DNA of 64,000 nucleotides from Clostridiaceae bacterium (lineage in GTDB: Bacteria; Bacillota; Clostridia; Lachnospirales; Lachnospiraceae), in contig CABJBA010000006.1 of NCBI GenBank assembly GCA_902363735.1, forward strand, positions 204,998 through 268,997. The letters are read 5' to 3'. The translations under genes and the position numbers were made by a program. The stretch's first letter is position 1. Each line of letters starts with the position of its first letter. The notes under the pieces were generated by a model that was given only the letters and a program-made list of their open reading frames with translations, was not told where the DNA came from and ran no database searches. Positions 38,109 to 48,109 of this stretch are shown piece after piece.

Positions 38109-38735
38109 ATGATTAAACATATAGTATTTGACATGGGAAAAGTATTGTTAAATTATGATGGAAATAAGGTGTGCCGGCATTTTATTGAGGATGAGGCGGA
38201 GAGAAAGGCGGTATCTACCGCAGTGTTTGATTCTCAGGAGTGGGTTTTGCTGGATATGGGTGTGATGCCGGAAGAGACTGCCCTTAAGAAAATGCAGGCC
38301 CGCCTGGAAACAGACCATGCAAAGGAAATGGCCGCCCAGTGTCTGATGCATTGGCATGAACACAATCTATGGCCCATTGAGGGAATGGAGGAGCTGGTGG
38401 CAGAACTTAAGGAAAAGGGTTATGGAATCTATTTGTGCTCCAATGCCTCTCTGCGGCTTTTGGAATGCAGCCATATGATTCCTGGAATCAGTTCCTTTGA
38501 CGGTGTCTTATTTTCTGCAGAGGTAAAGTGCATAAAACCTCAAAAGGAAATATACGGTCATCTGTTTGACCGATTTAACTTAAAGCCTGAGGAATGCTTT
38601 TTTATCGATGATCTTCTTATGAATATTGAGGGGGCCAGGGAATGCGGAATGGATGGTTACTGTTTTGCAGACGGAGATGTAAAGAAACTTAAGGAAGTGT
38701 TGTCACGTTTAGCTGAAAGACAGCCTGTTTTGTAA
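38109..38735 (+). CDS. HAD-superfamily hydrolase (YihX-like)
   Basis: 208 residues. Motif I FDMGKVLLN (D8), motif II LCSNAS, motif III Lys in CIKPQKEIY, motif IV FFIDDLLMNIEGA. The second Asp of motif I is Gly, as in the YihX/glucose-1-phosphatase group, where this is usual. An alpha-helical cap after motif I marks subclass I. Substrate unknown. CAGGAG upstream. Confidence 0.85.
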   Translation: MIKHIVFDMGKVLLNYDGNKVCRHFIEDEAERKAVSTAVFDSQEWVLLDMGVMPEETALKKMQARLETDHAKEMAAQCLMHWHEHNLWPIEGMEELVAELKEKGYGIYLCSNASLRLLECSHMIPGISSFDGVLFSAEVKCIKPQKEIYGHLFDRFNLKPEECFFIDDLLMNIEGARECGMDGYCFADGDVKKLKEVLSRLAERQPVL

Positions 38736-38763
38736 TGGCTGATAGAATGGAGAGATCGTTGTT

Positions 38764-39630
38764 ATGTACCGAATTTCAATAAAGGATATGGATTTAGAAC
38801 AGATTGCCAGATCAGGCCAGTGCTTCCGGATCAAGAGGACAGAAGACAGCAATGAAGTATGGTCCATTGCCGCAGACGGGAATTATGTGGAGGCAGTGAT
38901 GGAAGAGGACTGCTTTCTCTTTTCTTGCGGAGAAAAGGAGTTTCAGGAAATATGGTCCGGTTACTTTGACTTACAGACGGATTACAGCAGATATAAAAAA
39001 AATGTGGAGCCGGAGGATGCCTATCTGAAGGAGGCCATAAAACTGGGCTGGGGTGTAAGGATTTTGAATCAGGACCTTTGGGAAATGATTGTGACTTTTC
39101 TGATTTCACAAAATAACAACATCACCCGTATTACAGGAAGTGTTGAGGCCATGTGCAGCAGGTTAGGAGTAAAAAGAACAGGGGTTGGTCTGTCTGTTTC
39201 AGCAGACGGGGTCTGGAGAGAAGAGGAAAGGAACTACTACACTTTTCCGGGACCTGAGGCCATCGCTTGCGCAGGACTTTCCGGACTTTCGGGCCTGGGC
39301 CTTGGATACAGAGATAAATACATATGGTCCATAGCTGAAAAATGCAGCGGAGAGACTGGAAAAATCTGGATTGGAGATTTAAAGGAACAGGACTATGAAA
39401 AGGCCCATTCCATGCTGACAGAACAGTATGGCATAGGAAAGAAAGTGGCGGACTGTATCTGTCTGTTCGGGCTTCACCATATTGGGGCTTTTCCGGTGGA
39501 TACCCATGTAAAACAGATATTGGAACACCATTATCCCCAGGGCTTTCCTCTTAAGAAATATCAGGGGTATGCAGGAATCCTCCAACAGTATATGTTCTAT
39601 TATAAAGTAAATAAACTGGCATTAAAGTGA
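38764..39630 (+). CDS. 8-oxoguanine DNA glycosylase (OGG1-type)
   Basis: 288-residue bifunctional base-excision repair glycosylase/lyase. An OGG N-terminal domain leads into the HhH-GPD domain: FLISQNNNITRI, helix-hairpin-helix YGIGKKVADCICLFG with catalytic K227 (the Lys before VADC, as in human OGG1), and D246 in FPVDTHVK. Common in clostridia in place of Fpg. Follows the HAD gene by 28 nt. Confidence 0.92.
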   Translation: MYRISIKDMDLEQIARSGQCFRIKRTEDSNEVWSIAADGNYVEAVMEEDCFLFSCGEKEFQEIWSGYFDLQTDYSRYKKNVEPEDAYLKEAIKLGWGVRILNQDLWEMIVTFLISQNNNITRITGSVEAMCSRLGVKRTGVGLSVSADGVWREEERNYYTFPGPEAIACAGLSGLSGLGLGYRDKYIWSIAEKCSGETGKIWIGDLKEQDYEKAHSMLTEQYGIGKKVADCICLFGLHHIGAFPVDTHVKQILEHHYPQGFPLKKYQGYAGILQQYMFYYKVNKLALK

Positions 39631-39714
39631 TTGCAGAAATGTCTTTCATAACCCCAGCTTATAGTTTCAATTCCAATCTTATATACTGTTTTCCAGCAAA
39701 ATTATATGATTTTA

Positions 39715-39743
39715 GTTGAAATATCCCGATAAATGTTCTATTA
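39715..39743 (+). promoter_or_regulatory. Sigma-A promoter of the leuB operon
   Basis: TTGAAA, exactly 17 bp, TATTAT; about 200 nt before leuB. Confidence 0.8.
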
Positions 39744-39749
39744 TGATAA

Positions 39750-39935
39750 CAAGTTTTCATAATCGGAGGAATGATGCTAAAGGGAGTGTCTTTTATGAGA
39801 AGCTGAAAAGCAGCTTCTCATAATCTATATTATGAAGCCAAATACTTTAACACAGTAACATATCATAGGCTACAGTCAGGTTATGCTGCCAAGTTTTTTG
39901 CATAGCTGGACTGTAACTCAATATAGAGGGAGAAT
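39750..39935 (+). promoter_or_regulatory. Leader of the leuB-ilvD-ilvB operon with two hairpins
   Basis: A 12-bp stem TATGAGAAGCTG/CAGCTTCTCATA (39794-39822) and a 16-position stem starting TACAGTC and ending GACTGTA (39871-39886/39900-39915), the second ending 25 nt before leuB and containing a T6 loop. A 17-codon frame (39770-39823, MMLKGSVFYEKLKSSFS), preceded by GGAGGA, spans the first hairpin exactly. No T-box signature is seen. Upstream, 39631-39714 shows nothing further. Confidence 0.55.
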
Positions 39936-39940
39936 GAAAG

Positions 39941-41026
39941 ATGAATTACAGCATTGCAGTTATCCCCGGTGATGGGATTGGACCTGAAATCATTGGAGAG
40001 GCAAAGAAAATCCTTGAAAAAGTGGGAAGCGTATTCGGTCATGAGTTTTTATATACAGAGGTTTTAATGGGTGGTGTTTCCATTGATGCCCATGGCGTTC
40101 CCCTGACAGAGGAAGCTCTGGAAACCGCAAAAAACAGTGATTCTGTTCTCCTTGGAGCAGTAGGCGGGGATGTAGGGAACTCCAGATGGTACGACGTGGC
40201 TCCTCATTTAAGACCTGAAGCAGGGCTTTTGGCAATCCGCAAGGGACTTAATCTATTTGCCAATATCCGACCTGCTTATCTTTATAAAGAATTGTCTGAA
40301 GCCTGCCCCTTAAAGAAAGAGATTATCGGAGACGGCTTTGACATGGTTATTATGAGGGAGCTGACAGGCGGCCTTTACTTTGGAGACCGGTTTACAAGGG
40401 AAATAGACGGTGTCAGAACTGCAGTTGACACACTTACTTACAATGAAAATGAAATCAGAAGAATCGCCATTAAGGCTTTCGATATTGCCATGAAGCGCAG
40501 GAAGCAGGTAATCAGCGTGGACAAGGCAAATGTGCTGGATTCCTCCAGACTATGGAGGAATGTGGTGGAAGAGGTGGCAAAGGATTACCCTGAGGTCACC
40601 TTAACCCACATGCTGGTTGACAACTGTGCCATGCAGCTTGTTATGAATCCAGGCCAGTTTGATGTGATCCTGACGGAAAACATGTTCGGAGATATTTTAT
40701 CCGACGAAGCCAGCATGATCACAGGTTCCATTGGAATGCTGTCTTCGGCCAGCATGAATGAAAGCAAATTCGGAATGTATGAGCCAAGTCACGGCTCTGC
40801 ACCTGATATTGCAGGAAAGAACATTGCAAATCCCATAGCCACCATCCTTTCCGCAGCCATGATGCTGCGCTACTCCTTTGACTTAGATCAAGAAGCAGAT
40901 GCAGTGGAAGGGGCAGTAGAAAAAGTTTTATCAGAAGGCTGGCGGACCGGGGACATTATGTCTAAGGGCTGCAGGCAGGTCTCTACCACTGAGATGGGAG
41001 ATTTGATTGCAGGGAAAATTTTATAA
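39941..41026 (+). CDS. leuB: 3-isopropylmalate dehydrogenase
   Basis: 361 residues; NAD-dependent oxidative decarboxylation in leucine synthesis. PGDGIGPEI start, [12 protein letters not shown] substrate segment, [31 protein letters not shown] and the NAD-binding [18 protein letters not shown]. Heads a probable operon; leuA, leuC and leuD are not in the window. Confidence 0.97.
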   Translation: MNYSIAVIPGDGIGPEIIGEAKKILEKVGSVFGHEFLYTEVLMGGVSIDAHGVPLTEEALETAKNSDSVLLGAVGGDVGNSRWYDVAPHLRPEAGLLAIRKGLNLFANIRPAYLYKELSEACPLKKEIIGDGFDMVIMRELTGGLYFGDRFTREIDGVRTAVDTLTYNENEIRRIAIKAFDIAMKRRKQVISVDKANVLDSSRLWRNVVEEVAKDYPEVTLTHMLVDNCAMQLVMNPGQFDVILTENMFGDILSDEASMITGSIGMLSSASMNESKFGMYEPSHGSAPDIAGKNIANPIATILSAAMMLRYSFDLDQEADAVEGAVEKVLSEGWRTGDIMSKGCRQVSTTEMGDLIAGKIL

Positions 41027-41049
41027 AAAAGAAAAGGAGTGTACAGCAT

Positions 41050-42711
41050 ATGAAGAGTGATTCAGTAAAAAAAGGAATGCAGCAGGCACCTCACCGTTCC
41101 TTATTTAATGCACTGGGAATGACTGAGGAAGAGATGGAAAGACCTCTGATCGGAATTGTCAGTTCTTATAATGAGATCGTGCCAGGCCATACCAACCTGG
41201 ATAAAATAGTCAATGCCGTTAAAATGGGAGTTGCCATGGCTGGCGGTACACCGGTCATGGTTCCGGCCATTGCAGTCTGTGATGGAATTGCCATGGGACA
41301 TATTGGAATGAAGTATTCCCTGGTGACCAGAGATCTGGTTGCTGACTCCACAGAATGCCTTGCAAGGGCTCATGCCTTTGATGCATTGGTTATGGTACCC
41401 AACTGTGATAAGAATGTGCCGGGACTCTTGATGGCGGCAGCACGGGTCAATGTTCCAACCGTATTCGTCAGCGGCGGTCCTATGATGGCTGGCCGTGTAA
41501 AAGGAAATAAAACCAGTTTATCCAGCGTATTTGAGGCAGTAGGGGCTTATGCCGCTGAAACCATGACAGAAGAAGATGTAAGAGAATATGAAGAAAAGGC
41601 ATGTCCTACCTGCGGCTCCTGTTCCGGCATGTATACGGCCAACAGCATGAACTGCTTAACCGAGGTTTTAGGAATGGGCCTTCGGGGCAACGGAACCATA
41701 CCTGCTGTCTACTCCGAGCGTTTAAAGCTGGCAAAACATGCGGGAATGGCAGTCATGGATATGCTGAAAAAGAATATTTGTCCTCGTGACATTATGACCG
41801 AAAAGGCTTTTCATAACGCACTCACCATGGATATGGCTCTGGGCTGCAGTACCAACAGCATGCTTCACCTTCCGGCCATTGCCCATGAAGCAGGGGTGGA
41901 CTTGAATCTGGGAATTGCCAACGAGATCAGCTCCAAGACTCCAAACCTCTGTCACTTAGCACCGGCAGGCCATACTTATATGGAAGATTTAAATGAAGCC
42001 GGCGGTATTTACGCTGTTATGAATGAGATCAGCAAGCTGGGCCTTTTAGAACTGGACTGCATGACAGTGACGGGAAAGACTGTAGGAGAAAATATAAAGG
42101 GCTATGTCAATAAAGATCATTCCGTCATCCGTTCAGCAGAGGAGCCTTACAGCAAGACTGGCGGAATTGCCGTTTTAACAGGAAATTTAGCACCTGACTG
42201 CTCTGTTGTAAAACGTTCTGCTGTAGATCCTGAGATGCTAAAGCATGAAGGCCCGGCAAGAGTGTTTGACTGTGAAGAGGATGCCATTGAAGCCATTAAG
42301 AGCGGAAAGATCGTGGCAGGTGATGTGGTGGTTATCCGCTACGAAGGTCCAAAGGGTGGACCAGGCATGAGAGAGATGTTAAATCCCACCTCAGCTATTG
42401 CTGGCATGGGACTTGGTTCTACTGTGGCCCTCATTACAGACGGACGTTTCAGCGGCGCTTCCAGAGGCGCTTCCATCGGACATGTGTGCCCGGAGGCAGC
42501 AGTGGGAGGCCCTATTGCTCTTGTAAAAGAAGGAGATATTATTTCCATTGATATAGACAACTGCCGATTAGACATAAAGGTATCGGATGAAGAGATGGCT
42601 GCGAGAAAGGCTGAATGGAAGCCCAGAAAGCCGCAGGTAACCTCCGGCTATCTGGCCCGTTATGCGGCCATGGCAGCTCCGGCAAGCAAGGGAGCCATTC
42701 TGGAGATATAA
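41050..42711 (+). CDS. ilvD: Dihydroxy-acid dehydratase
   Basis: 553 residues; Fe-S enzyme of valine/isoleucine synthesis. Cluster ligand Cys in PNCDKNVPG and [18 protein letters not shown]; the C-terminal [19 protein letters not shown] motif is intact. GGAG ribosome site upstream. Confidence 0.98.
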   Translation: MKSDSVKKGMQQAPHRSLFNALGMTEEEMERPLIGIVSSYNEIVPGHTNLDKIVNAVKMGVAMAGGTPVMVPAIAVCDGIAMGHIGMKYSLVTRDLVADSTECLARAHAFDALVMVPNCDKNVPGLLMAAARVNVPTVFVSGGPMMAGRVKGNKTSLSSVFEAVGAYAAETMTEEDVREYEEKACPTCGSCSGMYTANSMNCLTEVLGMGLRGNGTIPAVYSERLKLAKHAGMAVMDMLKKNICPRDIMTEKAFHNALTMDMALGCSTNSMLHLPAIAHEAGVDLNLGIANEISSKTPNLCHLAPAGHTYMEDLNEAGGIYAVMNEISKLGLLELDCMTVTGKTVGENIKGYVNKDHSVIRSAEEPYSKTGGIAVLTGNLAPDCSVVKRSAVDPEMLKHEGPARVFDCEEDAIEAIKSGKIVAGDVVVIRYEGPKGGPGMREMLNPTSAIAGMGLGSTVALITDGRFSGASRGASIGHVCPEAAVGGPIALVKEGDIISIDIDNCRLDIKVSDEEMAARKAEWKPRKPQVTSGYLARYAAMAAPASKGAILEI

Positions 42712-42731
42712 AGAAAGGGGAAAGCAGATTT

Positions 42732-44420
42732 ATGAAAACATTATCAGGAGCAGAAATTGTAATTGAATGCCTGAAGGAACAGGGTGTGGACACTGTTTTT
42801 GGATATCCGGGCGGCACCATCCTCAATATATACGATGCCCTTTATAAACACCAGGATGAAATCAATCACATCCTCACATCCCATGAGCAGGGTGCTTCCC
42901 ATGCGGCTGACGGATATTCAAGGGCAACAGGAAAAGTCGGTGTCTGTCTGGCAACTTCAGGTCCGGGAGCCACCAATCTGGTAACAGGAATTGCAACTGC
43001 CTTTATGGACTCCATCCCGGTGGTAGCCATTACCTGCAATGTGGGAGTCAGTCTGCTTGGGCGTGATAGCTTCCAGGAAATTGACATTGCCGGTGTGACC
43101 ATGCCTATTACGAAATATAGCTTTATTGTTAAGGATATATCCAAGCTGGCAGACACCATTCGCCGGGCGTTCACTATCGCACAGACCGGCAGGCCCGGCC
43201 CGGTGCTGGTGGATATTACCAAGGATGTAACAGGCAATAACTATGATTATGAATACAAGGCTCCGGATCCTATTGAGCGTCAGGTGGACACTATCACAGA
43301 GGAGGATTTAGAAACTGCTCTGCAGATGATCCGCAATGCTGAAAAACCTTATATTTTCGCAGGAGGCGGTATCATTGCTTCTGATGCGGCAGAGGAGCTT
43401 CGTGCCTTCGCACACAGAATCCAGTCTCCAGTGGCAGACAGCCTTATGGGAAAGGGGGCTATTGACGGAAGAGATGAGCTGTATACCGGAATGGTGGGAA
43501 TGCACGGAACCAAAACCTCTAATCTGGGAATCACAGAATGTGATCTTCTGATTGTAGCCGGTGCCAGATTCAGCGACAGAGTGACGGGAAACGCTTCTAA
43601 ATTTGCCAGAAAGGCCAAGATTCTTCAGTTTGATGTAGATCCTGCTGAAATCAGCAAAAATGTAAAGGCCCATGCCAGTGTTATTGGTGATGTAAAGGTA
43701 ATTTTAAAAAAGCTAAATGCCCGGTTAGACCCAATAAACCATGACGAGTGGCTGGCTCACATTGACCGTAAAAGCCAGATGCATCCGCTGCGCTATGACA
43801 AGAGCATCTTAAGCGGACCCTATATCATTGAAAAGATTTACGAAGTGACAGGGGGGGATGCCATCATTACTACAGAAGTAGGCCAGCATCAGATGTGGGC
43901 GGCTCAGTATTTTAAGTATAACAGACCCAGAAGCTTTATCACCTCCGGCGGCCTGGGAACCATGGGCTATGGCCTGGGAGCTTGCCTGGGAGCTAAGATG
44001 GGCTGTCCGGATAAGCTGGTAATTAATGTGGCAGGCGATGGATGCTTCCGCATGAATATGAATGAGATTGCCACTGCAGTCCGCTATAACATTCCCATCA
44101 TTCAGGTGGTTGTCAACAATCATGTATTGGGCATGGTTCGCCAGTGGCAGACCCTGTTCTATGGAAAACGCTATTCACATACATTGCTTAATGACAAGGT
44201 AGATTTTGTAAAGATATCGGAAGGAATGGGAGCCACCGCTTACCGTGTAACCAGAAAAGAGGAATTTGAGTCTGTTCTGAAAGAGGCCATTGAGCTAAAT
44301 TCCCCTGTTGTGATTGACTGCCAGATTCACTGCGATGACAAGGTCTTCCCTATGGTTTCGCCGGGATCACCTATTGCAGATGCCTTTGATGCAGATGATT
44401 TAAAAATTAAACGTAAGTAA
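42732..44420 (+). CDS. ilvB: Acetolactate synthase, large subunit
   Basis: 562 residues from the ATG at 42732 with AAAGGGGA upstream; the in-frame start at 42615 would overlap ilvD. ThDP enzyme: catalytic Glu in SHEQGASHAADGYSRATG, ThDP/Mg motif GDGCFRMNMNEIATAVRYNIPIIQVV VNN (GDG...NN). The FAD-linked middle domain is present. No ilvN small subunit is adjacent. Confidence 0.97.
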   Translation: MKTLSGAEIVIECLKEQGVDTVFGYPGGTILNIYDALYKHQDEINHILTSHEQGASHAADGYSRATGKVGVCLATSGPGATNLVTGIATAFMDSIPVVAITCNVGVSLLGRDSFQEIDIAGVTMPITKYSFIVKDISKLADTIRRAFTIAQTGRPGPVLVDITKDVTGNNYDYEYKAPDPIERQVDTITEEDLETALQMIRNAEKPYIFAGGGIIASDAAEELRAFAHRIQSPVADSLMGKGAIDGRDELYTGMVGMHGTKTSNLGITECDLLIVAGARFSDRVTGNASKFARKAKILQFDVDPAEISKNVKAHASVIGDVKVILKKLNARLDPINHDEWLAHIDRKSQMHPLRYDKSILSGPYIIEKIYEVTGGDAIITTEVGQHQMWAAQYFKYNRPRSFITSGGLGTMGYGLGACLGAKMGCPDKLVINVAGDGCFRMNMNEIATAVRYNIPIIQVVVNNHVLGMVRQWQTLFYGKRYSHTLLNDKVDFVKISEGMGATAYRVTRKEEFESVLKEAIELNSPVVIDCQIHCDDKVFPMVSPGSPIADAFDADDLKIKRK

Positions 44421-44455
44421 TTCAGGGAAGTTCCCTGGTAAGAGGAGGAAGAGAT

Positions 44456-45541
44456 ATGAGCAGAGTGTACAATTTTTCTGCAGGTCCGGCGGTACTTCCG
44501 GAAGAGGTATTAAGAGAAGCGGCCGAGGAGATGATGGATTATAAGGGCAGCGGCATGTCTGTAATGGAAATGAGCCACAGATCCAAGGTTTATGACACCA
44601 TTATCAAAGAGGCAGAAGCAGATCTTCGGGAGCTGATGGAGATACCGGATAATTATAAAGTTCTGTTTTTGCAGGGCGGAGCCTCACAGCAGTTTGCCAT
44701 GATTCCTATGAACTTATTTAAGAATCGTGTGGGAGACTACGTTGTTACAGGACAGTGGGCGAAGAAGGCGTATCAGGAAGCAAAGCTTTACGGAACAGCC
44801 AATGCGGTAGCTTCCAGTGCGGATAAGACTTTTAGTTACATTCCTGATGTTTCTGATCTGCCCATCTCAGATGATGCGGATTATGTCTATATTTGCGAAA
44901 ACAATACCATATACGGTACAAAGTTTAAAAATCTGCCGAATACAAAGGGAAAAAACCTGGTGGCAGATCTTTCTTCCTGCTTTTTATCGGAACCTGTTGA
45001 TGTTTCCAAATACGGCCTGATATTTGCCGGAGCCCAGAAAAATGTAGGCCCTGCTGGAGTGGTTATCGTTATCATCCGTGAGGATCTTATAACAGAAGAC
45101 GTGCTTCCGGAAACACCAACCATGCTTCGGTACAAGATCCATGATGATGCGGAATCTCTTTACAATACGCCTCCTGCTTATGGCATCTATATATGCGGAA
45201 AGGTGTTTAAGTGGTTGAAGAAGCGGGGCGGACTTTCAGCTATGAAGGAATTTAATGAAAAGAAAGCTGCCATTCTTTACGATTTCCTGGACCAGAGCAA
45301 GATGTTTTCAGGCACAGTAGCAAAGGAAGACCGCTCCCTTATGAATGCTCCCTTTGTAACGGGAAATGATGAGCTGGATGCCCTGTTTGTAAAAGAGGCC
45401 AGGGCAGCAGGCTTTGAAAATTTAAAAGGACATAGAAGTGTGGGTGGTATGAGAGCCAGCATTTATAATGCCATGCCTATGGAAGGTGTGGAAGCCCTGG
45501 TGGCATTTATGAAGGATTTTGAAGCAAAGAATACAAAATAA
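44456..45541 (+). CDS. serC: Phosphoserine aminotransferase
   Basis: 361 residues; PLP enzyme converting 3-phosphohydroxypyruvate to phosphoserine. YNFSAGPAVLPEEVL start, MSHRSK motif, PLP lysine in FAGAQKNVGPAGVV, and GGMRASIYNAMP. AGAGGAGG upstream. Confidence 0.97.
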   Translation: MSRVYNFSAGPAVLPEEVLREAAEEMMDYKGSGMSVMEMSHRSKVYDTIIKEAEADLRELMEIPDNYKVLFLQGGASQQFAMIPMNLFKNRVGDYVVTGQWAKKAYQEAKLYGTANAVASSADKTFSYIPDVSDLPISDDADYVYICENNTIYGTKFKNLPNTKGKNLVADLSSCFLSEPVDVSKYGLIFAGAQKNVGPAGVVIVIIREDLITEDVLPETPTMLRYKIHDDAESLYNTPPAYGIYICGKVFKWLKKRGGLSAMKEFNEKKAAILYDFLDQSKMFSGTVAKEDRSLMNAPFVTGNDELDALFVKEARAAGFENLKGHRSVGGMRASIYNAMPMEGVEALVAFMKDFEAKNTK

Positions 45542-45549
45542 ATAAATGG

Positions 45550-45581
45550 TTCAGCCATGCAAATACTTCTGCATGGCTGAA
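45550..45581 (+). other. Perfect hairpin between serC and serA
   Basis: TTCAGCCATGCA/TGCATGGCTGAA, 12 bp, 8-nt loop, no T-run after it. Possibly an mRNA stabiliser or a weak attenuator lowering serA relative to serC. Confidence 0.6.
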
Positions 45582-45618
45582 AGTACATGAAGACAGGTGT
45601 GCAGGAAAGGATTGGACC

Positions 45619-46782
45619 ATGAAAAAAATTCATTGCCTTAATGCGATTTCTGATTGCGGAACCGCATTGCTGACAGAAGAGTATATATTAACAGACAATA
45701 TAAAGGAAGCGGACGGAGTGCTGGTGCGCAGTGCTTCCATGCATGAGCAGGAGCTGCCTGAAGGACTTCTTGCCGTTGCAAGAGCCGGAGCAGGAGTCAA
45801 CAATATTCCTCTTGATGCATGTGCAGAAAAAGGAGTTGTAGTTTTTAACACGCCGGGTGCCAATGCCAACGGCGTAAAGGAACTGGTTATTGCCGGGCTT
45901 ATGCTGGCCTCCAGAGATATTATTGGAGGGGTACAGTGGTGTCAGACTAACCAGGACGATGAAAATATCGCAAAAAATGCAGAAAAAGAGAAAAAGGCAT
46001 TTGGAGGATGTGAGATCAAGGGAAAGAAGCTGGGGGTAATCGGTCTTGGTGCTATTGGTGCGGAGGTTGCCAATGCCTGCTCTTATCTGGGGATGGAGGT
46101 CTATGGATATGATCCTTTTATTTCCGTGAATTCTGCCTGGGGGCTTTCCAGGAATATAAAGCATATTACCTCTGTGGATACTATTTATGAGGAGTGTGAT
46201 TACATTACCCTTCATGTTCCTCTGATTGATGATACAAAGGGAATGATCAAGAAGGATGTTATTAATTCCATGAAGGATGGCGTGGTGATTTTAAACTTTT
46301 CCAGGGACATTCTTGTCAATGAAGGCGATATGGCGGAGGCTTTAAAATCCGGAAAGGTAAAACGGTATGTGACGGATTTCCCAAATCCCAAATCCGTGCA
46401 TTTGGAGAATACCATTGTCATCCCTCACCTGGGAGCTTCTACGGAAGAGTCTGAGGACAACTGTGCAAGGATGGCAGTAAAGGAAATCATGGATTATATA
46501 GACAACGGAAATATCAGAAACTCTGTTAACTTTCCTTCCTGTGACATGGGAGAGTGCAAGGCTGCCAGCCGTATTGCTGTGCTGCATTTGAACATTCCCA
46601 ACATGATCGGACAGATTACAGGGGCTTTGGCAGCAGGGAATGTGAACATTTCAGATATGACCAACAAGAGCCGTGAGAAATACGCTTATACCATGCTTGA
46701 CTTAGAAAGCCCGGCAGACGGGGAATGCATACAGAAATTAAAGGACATCAAGGGAGCACTTCGGGTGCGGGTGATCAGATAA
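45619..46782 (+). CDS. serA: D-3-phosphoglycerate dehydrogenase with ACT domain
   Basis: 387 residues; first step of serine synthesis. NAD-binding GLGAIGAEVANAC at ~138-150, catalytic His in VIPHLGASTEESEDN, and a C-terminal ACT domain from ~315 (HLNIPNMIGQITGALAAGNVNI) consistent with serine feedback. The short form, without the ASB domain. Confidence 0.95.
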   Translation: MKKIHCLNAISDCGTALLTEEYILTDNIKEADGVLVRSASMHEQELPEGLLAVARAGAGVNNIPLDACAEKGVVVFNTPGANANGVKELVIAGLMLASRDIIGGVQWCQTNQDDENIAKNAEKEKKAFGGCEIKGKKLGVIGLGAIGAEVANACSYLGMEVYGYDPFISVNSAWGLSRNIKHITSVDTIYEECDYITLHVPLIDDTKGMIKKDVINSMKDGVVILNFSRDILVNEGDMAEALKSGKVKRYVTDFPNPKSVHLENTIVIPHLGASTEESEDNCARMAVKEIMDYIDNGNIRNSVNFPSCDMGECKAASRIAVLHLNIPNMIGQITGALAAGNVNISDMTNKSREKYAYTMLDLESPADGECIQKLKDIKGALRVRVIR

Positions 46783-46792
46783 AGGAGAAAGT

Positions 46793-48031
46793 ATGGCTAT
46801 AGTTAAACCATTTAAGAGCGTCAGCCCCGATGAGCAGTATGCACATCTGGTGGCGGCACTTCCTTACGATGTATATAACCGCAGGGAAGCCTGCCAGATT
46901 ACGGCGGAAAATCCCAAGTCATTTCTAAATATTGACAGGCCGGAGACACAGTTTTCTGAGGATGTGGATATTTACGATGACAGGGTCTATGAAAAGGCCG
47001 GAGAAATGTTGAAAAGCTGGATGGCAGATGGGACCTTTAAGGAGGACAGCAGAGAGGCTTATTATATTTATGAGCTGATTATGGATGGACGGAGTCAGAC
47101 CGGAATTGCAGCCTGCTCCTCCATTGATGATTATGTCAATGGTGTGATTAAGAAGCATGAAAACACCAGGGAAGAAAAGGAAGTGGACCGGATACGTCAT
47201 GTGGATACCACAAATGCCCAGACAGGGCCTATTTTCCTGGCATACCGTTCCAGTGAAGCGATCAATAAGATTGTGAAAATAAAAATGTCAGATGCCCCAC
47301 TCTATGATTTTGTTTCAGATGATGGGATCAGCCATAAAGTGTGGCGGATTGATGACAAGGCCATGATTCAGGACGTTGAAGATGCATTTCAGAATATTTC
47401 TGCCACTTATATAGCCGACGGGCACCACAGGGCAGCTTCTGCTGTAAAGGTTGGTCTTAAGAGGCGGGAGGAGAATCCGGAATATACGGGAGAAGAGCCT
47501 TTTAATTATTTTCTCTCCGTGCTGTTTCCTGATGACCAGTTGATGATTTTGCCTTATAACCGGGTTGTAAAGGATTTAAACGGACTTAGTCCGGAGGCGT
47601 TTCTTGAAAAGGCGGGGGAATTCTTTAAGGTATCTAAGGTAGGAGATGGTGCTTATTCTCCAGAGCAGAAAGGAACCTTTGGAATGTATCTTGGGGGAAC
47701 CTGGTATTGCCTGAAAGCGAAAGATATTCTCTATACAGAAGACCCGGTAAAAGGGCTTGATGTGTCCATTCTTCAGGATTATATTTTAGGGCCAATCCTT
47801 GGGATTCAGGATCCAAGAACAGATAAGAGGATTGATTTTATCGGCGGGATCAGAGGGCTTGGAGAGCTGGAGAAGAGGTGTAAGGAAGATATGGAAGCAG
47901 CAATTTCCATGTATCCGACCTCTATTGAGGAACTGCTGAATGTAGCCGATGCAGGTCTCTTGATGCCTCCTAAGTCTACCTGGTTTGAACCTAAATTGAG
48001 AAGCGGGCTGTTTATTCATCTGCTGAAATAA
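46793..48031 (+). CDS. DUF1015 family protein
   Basis: 412 residues, start 11 nt after serA. MAIVKPFKSVSPD and LPYDVYNRREA at the start, and ATYIADGHHRAASA with its GHHR motif, identify the family, often annotated as a SpoOJ/ParA/ParB/repB or HPr-Ser-kinase-like protein without real evidence. Repeated linkage to serA/serC suggests a role in serine or one-carbon metabolism; recent reports of free-serine kinases (SerK) in related proteins make that an option, but this is inference. Confidence 0.85.
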   Translation: MAIVKPFKSVSPDEQYAHLVAALPYDVYNRREACQITAENPKSFLNIDRPETQFSEDVDIYDDRVYEKAGEMLKSWMADGTFKEDSREAYYIYELIMDGRSQTGIAACSSIDDYVNGVIKKHENTREEKEVDRIRHVDTTNAQTGPIFLAYRSSEAINKIVKIKMSDAPLYDFVSDDGISHKVWRIDDKAMIQDVEDAFQNISATYIADGHHRAASAVKVGLKRREENPEYTGEEPFNYFLSVLFPDDQLMILPYNRVVKDLNGLSPEAFLEKAGEFFKVSKVGDGAYSPEQKGTFGMYLGGTWYCLKAKDILYTEDPVKGLDVSILQDYILGPILGIQDPRTDKRIDFIGGIRGLGELEKRCKEDMEAAISMYPTSIEELLNVADAGLLMPPKSTWFEPKLRSGLFIHLLK

Positions 48032-48059
48032 GAAACAGCACTTTAAGAAAGCTAATAAA

Positions 48060-48104
48060 AAAGAGGCATTTGACCAGATTATGGGACGATGCCTCTTTGT
48101 TGTT
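48060..48104. terminator. Bidirectional terminator
   Basis: AAAGAGGCAT/ATGCCTCTTT stem with a long loop between convergent genes, A-run on one side and T-rich on the other. Confidence 0.8.
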
Positions 48105-48109
48105 TAAAT

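Noticed and set aside
39631..39940. T-box riboswitch before leuB
   Set aside because: The conserved T-box core sequence (AGGGTGG..ACCGCG) is absent and the stems do not resemble a T-box antiterminator.
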